The notes under the pieces are model-generated. The model was not told the origin of the DNA. It did no database searches and saw nothing but the letters and a program-made list of their open reading frames with translations. This document shows, in pieces, positions 30,282-38,364 of a stretch of 64,000 nucleotides of DNA; position 1 is the stretch's first letter; every line of letters starts with the position of its first letter. This DNA comes from Hydrogenophaga borbori (GTDB taxonomy: Bacteria; Pseudomonadota; Gammaproteobacteria; Burkholderiales; Burkholderiaceae_C). The stretch lies in NCBI RefSeq assembly GCF_003417535.1, contig NZ_QVLS01000008.1:186001-250000 (forward strand), written 5' to 3'. The translations under genes and the position numbers were made by a program.

Positions 30282-32492
30282 ATGTCGTTCATCTTCGCCA
30301 GTCTTCTCCCCAGCAACCCTTTCAAGAGCAACAAGTTCAAAGAGGGCGTTTGCCAAAAGGACGGAACGTTTCATCTGGGGATGCTCGCTGATTACATGGA
30401 GCACGCGGGCGGTAAGGCGCTTTATTTGAATAAGGCGCCGTCCCTGACTGGGAAAGGCGTTGCATTCGTCTCCACCCATAGGAAAACCAGTTCGCACACG
30501 CTGTTTGCAGAGAATGGCGACAAGGCTGCGGCGGCACGGCAGCTTGAGAAGACCATTGGTGGAATGTTCGCCAATGGCCAGTACTACGGCCCCAAGGCGC
30601 AGGCGGCAAAGGAGTTGTTGCTGTCTCGTTTGACGCAATACCATGAGGTTTCCAGGGAACCCGAAGTGCTGAAAGCATTGCGTGATCTGGCCGAGGCGCG
30701 CAACGACCAAAAACGTGCATTGACCTTCATCGACCAAAATGTGCAGGACGCAGACGTCAAGAACAAGCTGGTCTCTGCCCTGCGCTTTGGATTTAGCCGG
30801 TTGACCGAAGCGAATATCTTCGATGAAAACCGAAAGTTGATGGATCAGCTGGCCTCCATTCTGCGTAAATGCCAGGACGGCAGTCCAGCGGACCTCAAAA
30901 TGTTCGCAGAATTGACGCAAGGGTTCGAGGGTTGCCAAGCTACCCAGCAGCGCTACATTCACACGGTTTATTTCAACTTGGAAAATGGTATCTATGAGGG
31001 AAAGGATCTGAATGCTCTTATCGGCATACCATTTTCCCGTTTGAATGAGGCGGCCCTTGAGCAGGCCCTGGATGAATTGCATCCCGACTACAAAGGCATT
31101 GATGATGAGCTTCAACAACACCCGCATGTGCAGATGGAGCATAGGAAGCTCGGTGCAATTGCGGTCGCTGGTCAGAGTATGGGATTTGATGCCGCCATGC
31201 AACAGATCGGCCGAGCCGATAAGCACCGCTACAAATACTCGGCTGAGGAGCTCGAGAATTTGCGCGAGATTTTTGCCCAAAAGTTGAAGAAGGGGCAAAT
31301 CGATTTTCTGATTGAGATGGCGAACTGGCTGAATGGTCCGGGCGTGGAGAGGTCCCAACGCCCGATCATGGCCAAAGACTCCGAGTTCAACCGATGGGTG
31401 AACGAGGCGGGGCATCCCAATCGCGCGATCGAATTCATGTGCATACACGATGAGGAGGAAATTGCGGCGGCCGTCAAGAAGTACCCCGGCCTGGCGCAAC
31501 CCGGGGCAGGGTTTGACGATGTGGCCGACCTCTTCTTCACGCCAGATGACGTCCTCAGACTGCTCGTGGCCATGGGGAGCCTGGACCAGGCTGATGCGCT
31601 GTCCTTGCAGCACGCGATGGACGGCATCGCGGTCGCGCAAAAACCGGTGGCCCCGAAGCTGGAACCGCTCGCCGGGCCGTCGGCCCAGCCGGTGGCCGTC
31701 AAGCACGACGAACCCTCGCCCGTGAACCCTTTTGAGGCTGCCTTGATCGAGGTCTTTGGCCGTCTCAAGGACGACATGGACAAGAACCATGAGACCCAAA
31801 GGCAACTCCACGACGCCGAGGGCCGGCTGATCGCCGAGTTGACCGTCGTGACTAAAGAGGGGTTGGGCTACCAACAAGTTTGCCTGCGCGAGGTGGCGCC
31901 TTCACAGGCCTATTCGTCAGGCGCGTACAGCGTCATCATGAGCGTGACAGGCAAAAGCTTGTTTTGGCCAGGCATGAAGAAGCAGGCGCAGAACGCGACG
32001 GACGTCGAGAAAAAGATGACCCAATGGCTGGCGCTGGCCCAGCAATTCCAGTCCGACGCCGCCGTGCCGCCTTCCGCCCAAGGGCCGGTCGTTGAGGCCC
32101 CGGCATCCGCTCTGCAGAAGAGCCAACCAGGGCTGATGGGCGCCTTGGCGACGCTGTACGAGCAGATGATCAACGCCGGTCGCGGCGAGTTGTGGCTGGA
32201 CAAAACGGGTCAGGTCAGGTACGACCAACGCATCCCCTCACAGATTGCCGCCACCGTCGCCATTTCCGCCACATCGGACGGCACGCCGGTGCTCACCCTC
32301 CAGAACCCCGAGGCTTATAGGAGCGAGGGCAAGACGGGTCTGTGGGGCAGCGCGACGATCCCAGTCGACGGTTCCGTCGGCTCGTTCCGCTTGAATCGGA
32401 CTGGCGACCTGAACCAATTCGACCCGCAGGTCGTGCAGACGCGGATCGAAGGTTTGCTGAACTTCACCCGGCAGTTCCAGGCCGGCGTCTGA
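30282..32492 (+). CDS. Unrecognised 736-residue cytoplasmic-looking protein with atypical base composition
   Basis: I do not recognise this protein. It has no signal peptide and no membrane segment. Residues about 1-440 are mostly helical and charged, with Lys, Gln and Asn well above the neighbours. Gln/Pro-rich linkers near 465-485 and 610-630 separate two C-terminal blocks that look alike: each has a short helix, then a basic strand pair (GRLIAELTVVTKEGLGY; GELWLDKTGQVRYDQ), then a further strand region and a closing amphipathic helix. Codon use includes many A/T-ending codons (AAA, GAT, TTG) while both flanks are G/C-ending, so recent acquisition is likely. The 200 bases before it hold no gene I can support. 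The start is the ATG at SFIFASLL; the ribosome-binding site is weak. Confidence 0.75.
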   Translation: MSFIFASLLPSNPFKSNKFKEGVCQKDGTFHLGMLADYMEHAGGKALYLNKAPSLTGKGVAFVSTHRKTSSHTLFAENGDKAAAARQLEKTIGGMFANGQYYGPKAQAAKELLLSRLTQYHEVSREPEVLKALRDLAEARNDQKRALTFIDQNVQDADVKNKLVSALRFGFSRLTEANIFDENRKLMDQLASILRKCQDGSPADLKMFAELTQGFEGCQATQQRYIHTVYFNLENGIYEGKDLNALIGIPFSRLNEAALEQALDELHPDYKGIDDELQQHPHVQMEHRKLGAIAVAGQSMGFDAAMQQIGRADKHRYKYSAEELENLREIFAQKLKKGQIDFLIEMANWLNGPGVERSQRPIMAKDSEFNRWVNEAGHPNRAIEFMCIHDEEEIAAAVKKYPGLAQPGAGFDDVADLFFTPDDVLRLLVAMGSLDQADALSLQHAMDGIAVAQKPVAPKLEPLAGPSAQPVAVKHDEPSPVNPFEAALIEVFGRLKDDMDKNHETQRQLHDAEGRLIAELTVVTKEGLGYQQVCLREVAPSQAYSSGAYSVIMSVTGKSLFWPGMKKQAQNATDVEKKMTQWLALAQQFQSDAAVPPSAQGPVVEAPASALQKSQPGLMGALATLYEQMINAGRGELWLDKTGQVRYDQRIPSQIAATVAISATSDGTPVLTLQNPEAYRSEGKTGLWGSATIPVDGSVGSFRLNRTGDLNQFDPQVVQTRIEGLLNFTRQFQAGV

Positions 32493-32585
32493 TGGACAAC
32501 GGCGGGCGCGATCGAAACGACGTCCCCCGTCGATCGGTCTCTTGCGGACCGCGCCGCACCGGTTCGCGGCCCTGAACGCCCTGTC

Positions 32586-32607
32586 GGTGCGCCCGCGCGG
32601 GCGCACC
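32586..32607 (+). terminator. Perfect 22-base palindrome downstream of the unknown gene
   Basis: Eleven-base arms (GGTGCGCCCGC and its complement) meet with no spacer, 93 bases after the stop of the 736-residue gene. Outer arms GTCGGTGC (32583-32590) and GCACCGAC (32610-32617) could form an alternative stem. There is no T-run, so it is either an unusual terminator or an mRNA-stabilising hairpin. The 376-base gap 32493-32868 holds this element, the operator pair and the inverted repeat listed separately, and no gene I can support. Confidence 0.45.
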
Positions 32608-32682
32608 ATGCACCGACGGCGGGCGTTTCGCGCCCAGCCGCCGCCTGCATCGCGCGGCTGGGAATGGGGACAACCCCTATTC

Positions 32683-32701
32683 ATTGAATACTGTATCCAA
32701 T
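32683..32701. promoter_or_regulatory. Operator-like palindrome ATTGAATACTGTATCCAAT (site 1)
   Basis: Eight of nine positions pair around a central T. It recurs as site 2 at 32814-32833, centred 131 bases away, in front of the ABC importer genes. The ATAC-N-GTAT core with ATTG/CAAT wings resembles the dyads bound by GntR-family (FadR/FCD) repressors. No such regulator is encoded in the window. A TATAGA hexamer at 32701-32706 could be a -10 element overlapped by this site. Confidence 0.6.
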
Positions 32702-32766
32702 ATAGATTGATGCCCGGTCTGGGACCCTTGGACACGCCGGTCGAAGACCATCGGCCGGGTGTTGCC

Positions 32767-32811
32767 ATGTGCCACGCGCGGTTTGCGCTGCCTCGACGTG
32801 GTGTGGCACAT
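32767..32811. promoter_or_regulatory. Inverted repeat ATGTGCCAC ... GTGGCACAT between the two operators
   Basis: Nine-base arms at 32767-32775 and 32803-32811 are separated by 27 bases and lie just upstream of operator site 2. They could form a leader hairpin or be a second regulator's binding site. Confidence 0.4.
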
Positions 32812-32813
32812 CA

Positions 32814-32833
32814 ATTGCATACAGTATTTCAAT
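32814..32833. promoter_or_regulatory. Operator-like palindrome ATTG-C-ATACAGTAT-TT-CAAT (site 2)
   Basis: It shares a perfect ATAC-A-GTAT core and ATTG/CAAT wings with site 1, in inverted orientation, with one extra base in the right wing. It ends 35 bases before the ATG of the binding-protein gene. A repressor bound to both sites could loop the 131 bases between them and block the ABC/hydrolase operon. Confidence 0.6.
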
Positions 32834-32868
32834 AAGTCTGCCCCCTCAACGCGCCACAGGAGTTCGCC

Positions 32869-33905
32869 ATGTTCCGAATCCCCCGTCCGTCCCCCTCATC
32901 GTTTTGGTCGCGCGCGGTCCATGCCACGGCCACGCTGGCCCTGGGCCTGGGCCTGGTGTCGCCGGCCGCCGCTCAGTCCACCGGCGCGCCGGTGAAGGTG
33001 CGCTACGAGGAGGTGGTGCGCTCGGTGCTGTACGCGCCCGCTTACGTGGCGATCAGCCAGGGCTTCTTCCGCGAAGCCGGGCTCGACGTGTCGATCAAGA
33101 CCTCGCAGGGCACCGACAAGGGCATGGCCGCGCTGCTGTCGGGCAGCGCTGACATCGTGCTGATCGGCCCCGAAGCCTCGGTGTACGTGGCCAACAGCGA
33201 ATCGCCGGTCAAGCCCAAGATCTTCTCCGGCCTGACCGCCACCGATGGCTTCTTGCTGGTGGCGCGCGAGAAACCCGCGGGCGCGTTCGCCTGGGACCAG
33301 CTCAAGGGCAAGGCCGTGATGGCCTTCCGCCCGGGCTCCAACCCCGACGTCTTCCTGGAAACGGCGATGCGCAAGAACGGCCTCGACCCCAAGAAGGACC
33401 TCAAGCTGGTGAACAACATCGGCCCGGCCGCGCGCACCGGTGCCTGGCTGGCGGGCCAGAACGACTACGGCATCTTCCTCGAGCCCGAGGCCACCATGCT
33501 GGAGAAGACCGGCAAGGGCGTGGTCGTGGCCTCCGTCGGCCGAGTCGTGGGCCCGGTGGACTACACCGTGTTCACCGCCACCGACGTCTACCTCAAGCAG
33601 AACCCCGCCGTGGCGCAGGCCTGGACCAACGCCATCGTGAAGGCGCAGAAGCACGTGGCCAGCGCGCCCCCGGCCGATCTGGCCAAGCAGATCGCCGAGT
33701 ACTTCCCCGCCATGGCCCAGGCCGATCTGGTGGCCGCCATCGAACGCTACCGCGGCATCGGCCTGTGGAAGACCAACCCGATGGTGCAGCGCCAGGCCAT
33801 CGACAGTCTGCAGGACATGCTGATCGACAGCGGCGTGCTCGACAAGGCCAAGCGCGTGAAGTACGAGCAGGTCGTGGTCACCGACTTCGCCGCGAAGGCC
33901 GCGCC

Positions 33906-33909
<4 letters not shown>
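32869..33909 (+). CDS. ABC transporter substrate-binding protein (SsuA/ThiY/NMT1 type)
   Basis: A 346-residue periplasmic protein. A signal peptide ends after about residue 35 (SPAAAQS), then the NMT1/SsuA fold follows with VRSVLYAPAYVAISQGFFREAG and ALLSGSADIVLIGPE. Members bind sulfonates, taurine, thiamine precursors, nitrate or hydroxymethylpyrimidine-like compounds. A strong AGGAG site lies 8 bases upstream. The stop overlaps the ATPase start (ATGA). The ligand is not readable; the hydrolase at the operon end suggests an N-containing organic compound. Confidence 0.92.
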
Positions 33910-34730
<821 letters not shown>

Positions 34731-34735
34731 CGCCC

Positions 34736-35593
34736 ATGAACACCACCGCCTCCACGACCCTGGCCGCCATGGTCACCCCCACGCCGCCACCGGCCGGGCG
34801 CGAACCCAGCCCCGCGTACCGCGAATGGCAGTCGCGCCAGCGCCGCCGCCGCCAGCGCATCCTGCTCACCCGCCTGGCCCTGCTGGTGGCCTTCCTGGTG
34901 CTGTGGGAGGTGCTGGCCAAGACGCACGTGGTCAACCCCATGCTGACCAGCTACCCGAGCGCCTTGTGGCCGACCTTCCTCGATCTGCTGCACAACGGCA
35001 AGCTGCTGATGCACACCTGGGTCACCTTCAAGGCCACGCTCATCGGCTTCATGCTGAGCATGGTCATCGGCATCGGCGTGGCCGCCGGGCTGTGGTGGTC
35101 GGACTTCGCGCACAAGGTGCTGGACCCCTTCCTGGTGGTGGCCAACGCCATGCCCAAGATCGCCTTCGTGCCGATCTTCTACATCTGGCTGGGGTCCGAG
35201 TACTCGGTCTACGGCATGGCCGTGGCGATCGCCGTGTTCGTCACCATCATGGTGGTGTACGACGGCTTCCAGAGCATCGACCCGAACAAGATCAAGCTGG
35301 CCCGCACCCTGGGCGCCAGCCGCGCCCAGGTGCTGCGCCTGGTGGTCATGCCGGGCAGCGTGCCCACGCTCGTGGCGGCGCTGAAGATGAACATCGGCCT
35401 GGCGCTGGTGGGCGTCATCGTGGGTGAGTTCCAGTCGGCCAGCGCCGGCCTGGGCTTCCTCATCGTCAACGGCAGCCAGGTCTTCCAGCTCAACGTGGTG
35501 ATGACCGCCATCGTGGTGCTGGGCCTGCTGTCGGGCCTGATGTACCTGGTGATCGCGCGGATCGAGGCCGCCATGGCCAAGCGCTACGCCTGA
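34736..35593 (+). CDS. ABC transporter permease (SsuC/TauC type)
   Basis: A 285-residue inner-membrane protein with about six hydrophobic segments. A basic RQRRRRQR stretch precedes the first, and the ATPase-coupling loop reads KLARTLGASRAQVLRLVVMPG near residue 190. The ATG at 34736 has GGAAGG nine bases upstream. An ATG at 34727, overlapping the previous stop, would add three residues and cannot be excluded. It is the channel of the importer and is followed 16 bases later by the hydrolase gene. Confidence 0.92.
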   Translation: MNTTASTTLAAMVTPTPPPAGREPSPAYREWQSRQRRRRQRILLTRLALLVAFLVLWEVLAKTHVVNPMLTSYPSALWPTFLDLLHNGKLLMHTWVTFKATLIGFMLSMVIGIGVAAGLWWSDFAHKVLDPFLVVANAMPKIAFVPIFYIWLGSEYSVYGMAVAIAVFVTIMVVYDGFQSIDPNKIKLARTLGASRAQVLRLVVMPGSVPTLVAALKMNIGLALVGVIVGEFQSASAGLGFLIVNGSQVFQLNVVMTAIVVLGLLSGLMYLVIARIEAAMAKRYA

Positions 35594-35609
35594 ACCGAGA
35601 GGAGCGAGC

Positions 35610-36299
35610 ATGCAGTTCCCCCAATGGGTCGTCGAGCGCGTGGTGGCGCGCCAGGGCCGCCTGCACCCCTATGACACGCTGGCGGCCGAGCGCACGGCCT
35701 TCGTCGTCATCGACCTGCAGAACTACTACACGCAGCCAGGCTACCTCGGCGAGTGCGCGCCCGCGCGCGCCACCTTCCCGGCGGTGAACCGGCTGGCGAA
35801 CGCATTGCGCGAGGCGGGCGGGCATGTCATCTGGGTGCAGACCAGCGCCGACGGCGCCGACGACTTCTGGTCGCACCACCACGCCCACATGCTCACGCCG
35901 GCGCGCAGCGCGCGGCGCCTGCGCGAGCTGGCGAGTGCGCACGAGGGCTTCCAGATCGCGCCCGGCCTGCAGCCGCACCCGCAGGACGAGCGCGTGGTCA
36001 AGCGCTGCTACAGCGCGCTGGTGCCGGGCTCGTCGCGCCTGGACGAGGTGCTGCGCGAGCGCGGCGTCACGCACGTGCTCATCGGTGGCACCGTCACCAA
36101 CGTCTGCTGCGAATCGACCGCGCGCGACGCGATGATGATGGACTACGCCACCATCATGGTCGACGACGCGCTCTCGGCCGTCACGCCGGCCGAGCACGAG
36201 CACTGCCTGAACAACTGGATGCTGTTCTTTGGCGACGTGCTCAGCACCGACGAGGTGGTGCAGCGGCTGGTGCCGGTGGCCGCGCCCGTCGGCGCCTGA
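35610..36299 (+). CDS. Isochorismatase-family cysteine hydrolase (RutB-like)
   Basis: A 229-residue hydrolase with the family triad: Asp35 in VVIDLQNYY, Lys131 in DERVVKRCYS and Cys166 in GTVTNVCCESTARDA, where the cis-peptide GTVTN precedes the nucleophile. Length and the VTNVCCES motif resemble RutB ureidoacrylate amidohydrolases more than true isochorismatases, so an amide or carbamate of a small N-compound is the likely substrate. A GAGAGGAGCG site precedes the ATG. It is the last gene of the importer operon, implying that it acts on the imported compound. The specific reaction is not established. Confidence 0.86.
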   Translation: MQFPQWVVERVVARQGRLHPYDTLAAERTAFVVIDLQNYYTQPGYLGECAPARATFPAVNRLANALREAGGHVIWVQTSADGADDFWSHHHAHMLTPARSARRLRELASAHEGFQIAPGLQPHPQDERVVKRCYSALVPGSSRLDEVLRERGVTHVLIGGTVTNVCCESTARDAMMMDYATIMVDDALSAVTPAEHEHCLNNWMLFFGDVLSTDEVVQRLVPVAAPVGA

Positions 36300-36307
36300 A
36301 ACCAAAA

Positions 36308-36330
36308 GCCCGCCGAGGTCGTCGGCGGGC
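36308..36330 (-). terminator. Rho-independent terminator (GCCCGCCGA stem)
   Basis: A perfect 9-base stem with a 5-base loop; reading the minus strand the stem is followed by TTTTGGTTT, so it best terminates the chemoreceptor transcript. It also lies 8 bases past the hydrolase stop and may work both ways. Confidence 0.75.
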
Positions 36331-36341
36331 CTGGGCGCTCA

Positions 36342-36361
36342 GCGGCCGCGTTCGCGGCCGC
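36342..36361 (-). terminator. Second hairpin GCGGCCGC-GTTC-GCGGCCGC between convergent genes
   Basis: Perfect 8-base arms (themselves palindromic) around a GTTC loop, 12 bases beyond the chemoreceptor stop and upstream (in its direction) of the T-run terminator. The two hairpins together form a strong end between convergent operons. Confidence 0.5.
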
Positions 36362-36373
36362 GGGCGGCTCCGA

Positions 36374-38185
36374 TCAGAAAGACTCCCATTCGCCGACCTC
36401 GTCGCTCGCGGGGGCCTTGGCCGCTGCGGGCAGGGGCTTGCCGGCGGCTGGTGCGGCGGCCTTGGGCGCCGCCGCAGGCTTGGCGGCCACCGCGGGCTTG
36501 GCCGCCGCCACGGGCCTGGCCACGGCCGCCGCCGCTGGGGCCTGGGGCGCCGCGACCGGCGCCGGCGCCAGTTGGGGCTCGCGGCGCGGGTGCCGCTCGC
36601 CCGCCGGCCGCGCGGCGATGCCGTTCGACGCGGCGCTGCCGTCCAGGCGGAAAATGCGCACCACCTCGGCCAGGCGCGCGGCCTGGTCGTTCATGCTCGA
36701 GGCGGCGGCGGCGCTTTCCTCCACCAGCGCGGCGTTCTGCTGCGTCATCTGATCGAGGTTGGAGACGGCGGCATTGATCTGGTTGACACCATCCGCCTGC
36801 TCGCCCGAGGCGCTGGCGATCTCGCCAATGATGTCGCGCACGCGCACCACGTTCTCCACGATCTCGCTCATGGTCTGGCCGGCCTGGCTCACCAGTTCCG
36901 TGCCCACGGTGACCTTGTCCACGCTGGCGCCGATCAGGCCCTTGATCTCCTTGGCCGCCTGGGCGCTGCGCTGGGCCAGGCTGCGCACCTCGCCGGCCAC
37001 CACGGCGAAGCCGCGGCCCTGCTCGCCCGCGCGCGCCGCTTCCACGGCGGCGTTGAGGGCCAGGATGTTGGTCTGGAAGGCGATGCCGTCGATGACGCCG
37101 ATGATGTCGTTGATCTTGCGCGAGGCCTGGTTGATCTCTTCCATGGTCGAGACGACCTGGTTCACCACCTCACCGCCTTTCTGCGCGCTCTGGCCCGCCA
37201 CGTCGGCAAGCTGGTTGGCCACGCGCGCCGAGTCGGCCGACTGTTTGATCGCGCCCGACATCTGCTCCATCGAGGCGGCGGTCTGCTGCAGGTTGCTCGC
37301 GGTCTGCTCGGTGCGGCTGGAGAGGTCGTTGTTGCCGGTGGAAATCTCTTTCGCGGCCACGGTGATGTTCTCGGTGCCGCGCTTGACGTCGGCCACCACG
37401 CTGACCAGTCGGTCGCGCATGGTGCCCAGCGCGCGGGTCATGGCGCCGAACTCGTCGCCGCGGTCGTTGTTGAGCGTGGCCGTCAGGTCGCCGTCGGCCA
37501 TGCGTTCGGCGAAGGCCATGGTCTCGTTGAGCGGCTGGCGGATGTTGCGGATGAGGAAGAACGCGCCGACGGCGATGCCCAGGATCAGCAGGCCCACCTG
37601 GGTGGCGGCGATGGTGATGCTGGTCACGCGCTCCTTGGCCTGCGCGGCCTGCGCTTCCTGCAGGATGCGGTTCTGCATGCGGCCGAAGTCCTGCACCGCG
37701 TTGAGGTAGGGCGTGACCGCGCCATTGAAGTTGGTGGTGATCTCGTGCGCGGCGCCGGCGTAGTCCTCGGCGGCCTTGAGCTTGGTGGCTTTGCCCAGCG
37801 AGCTCAGCACGGCGGTGCGCAGCTCGGCGATGCGGGCCAGCGCGGCGACCTCCGCCTCGGTCTTGGGCATGGCGTCCAGCGCCTTCTGCAGCTCGGAGAT
37901 GCGGGCCGAGCCGGCCGGGATCAGGTCTTTGTACAGGGCGGTGATGGCCGGGTCGCTGGACAGGGTGGAGGCCTGCACGCGGGTGGTGGTGGTCTCGGTC
38001 ACGCCGGCCCATTCCACGGCCAGGGCGGTTTTGTCGGAGAGCTCGGTCAGGATGCGCTCGGACTGTTCGGTCATGCGGGCCGAACGCAGGCCCGCGCTGA
38101 TGACGGTGGCCAGCAGGGCCAGGATGATGGTGGCGACGCCGGCCCAGAGTTTGGTGCCGACGGACATGTTGCGGAGGAAGTTCAT
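36374..38185 (-). CDS. Methyl-accepting chemotaxis protein with C-terminal EWESF tether
   Basis: A 603-residue chemoreceptor. A membrane helix near residues 10-30 is followed by a four-helix-bundle-type periplasmic domain, a second membrane helix near 190-210, HAMP (FAERMADGDLTATL) and a long signalling domain with the hairpin tip GIAFQTNILALNAAVEAARAGEQGRGFAVVAGEVR. The last 80 residues are an Ala/Pro/Lys-rich linker ending in EWESF, matching the NWETF-type pentapeptide to which CheR/CheB bind. The start fits the N-terminal MNFLRNMSVG. A sigma-28-type promoter precedes it, linking it to the flagellar regulon. Confidence 0.94.
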   Translation of the reverse strand: MNFLRNMSVGTKLWAGVATIILALLATVISAGLRSARMTEQSERILTELSDKTALAVEWAGVTETTTTRVQASTLSSDPAITALYKDLIPAGSARISELQKALDAMPKTEAEVAALARIAELRTAVLSSLGKATKLKAAEDYAGAAHEITTNFNGAVTPYLNAVQDFGRMQNRILQEAQAAQAKERVTSITIAATQVGLLILGIAVGAFFLIRNIRQPLNETMAFAERMADGDLTATLNNDRGDEFGAMTRALGTMRDRLVSVVADVKRGTENITVAAKEISTGNNDLSSRTEQTASNLQQTAASMEQMSGAIKQSADSARVANQLADVAGQSAQKGGEVVNQVVSTMEEINQASRKINDIIGVIDGIAFQTNILALNAAVEAARAGEQGRGFAVVAGEVRSLAQRSAQAAKEIKGLIGASVDKVTVGTELVSQAGQTMSEIVENVVRVRDIIGEIASASGEQADGVNQINAAVSNLDQMTQQNAALVEESAAAASSMNDQAARLAEVVRIFRLDGSAASNGIAARPAGERHPRREPQLAPAPVAAPQAPAAAAVARPVAAAKPAVAAKPAAAPKAAAPAAGKPLPAAAKAPASDEVGEWESF

Positions 38186-38269
38186 GGTGAAGCGCGGGGC
38201 GGGGGATCGGGTGGGGGCGTGAACAGGTACCGCCCGCGGCCTCCTGGAAGGCACGGGCGTTCGCCGCCA

Positions 38270-38297
38270 CTATCGGCCGGCTGCCGGGAAAACTTGA
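38270..38297 (-). promoter_or_regulatory. Sigma-28 (FliA)-type promoter of the chemoreceptor gene
   Basis: Reading the minus strand, TCAAGTTT (38297-38290) and GCCGATAG (38277-38270) are separated by 12 bases, against the enterobacterial consensus TAAAGTTT-11-GCCGATAA. The -10 half matches 7 of 8. The implied transcript would start about 75-80 bases before the chemoreceptor ATG. The fliA gene at 52324 could supply the sigma factor. Confidence 0.7.
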
Positions 38298-38305
38298 TCG
38301 GATAA

Positions 38306-38322
38306 GGCGGGCAAAACCCGCC
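38306..38322 (-). terminator. Hairpin after the first histidine-kinase gene
   Basis: GGCGGG and CCCGCC arms surround CAAAA, 43 bases beyond the kinase stop in its direction and just before the chemoreceptor promoter. Only TTATC follows, so it is a weak candidate terminator. Confidence 0.4.
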
Positions 38323-38364
38323 CAGTTCGCGAGCGGGCGCGGGCGCCGGGCCGGCGGCGCGCCT

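Noticed and set aside
30282..32492. Idea that the unknown gene is a type III secretion effector with a plant-inducible promoter box
   Set aside because: No TTCG-N16-TTCG-type element was found in the 200 bases upstream and no injectisome gene is in the window; low G+C alone is not enough.
32493..32868. Several short frames in the gap after the unknown gene as genes
   Set aside because: They are short, lack ribosome-binding sites and family features, and run through the operator dyads and hairpins.
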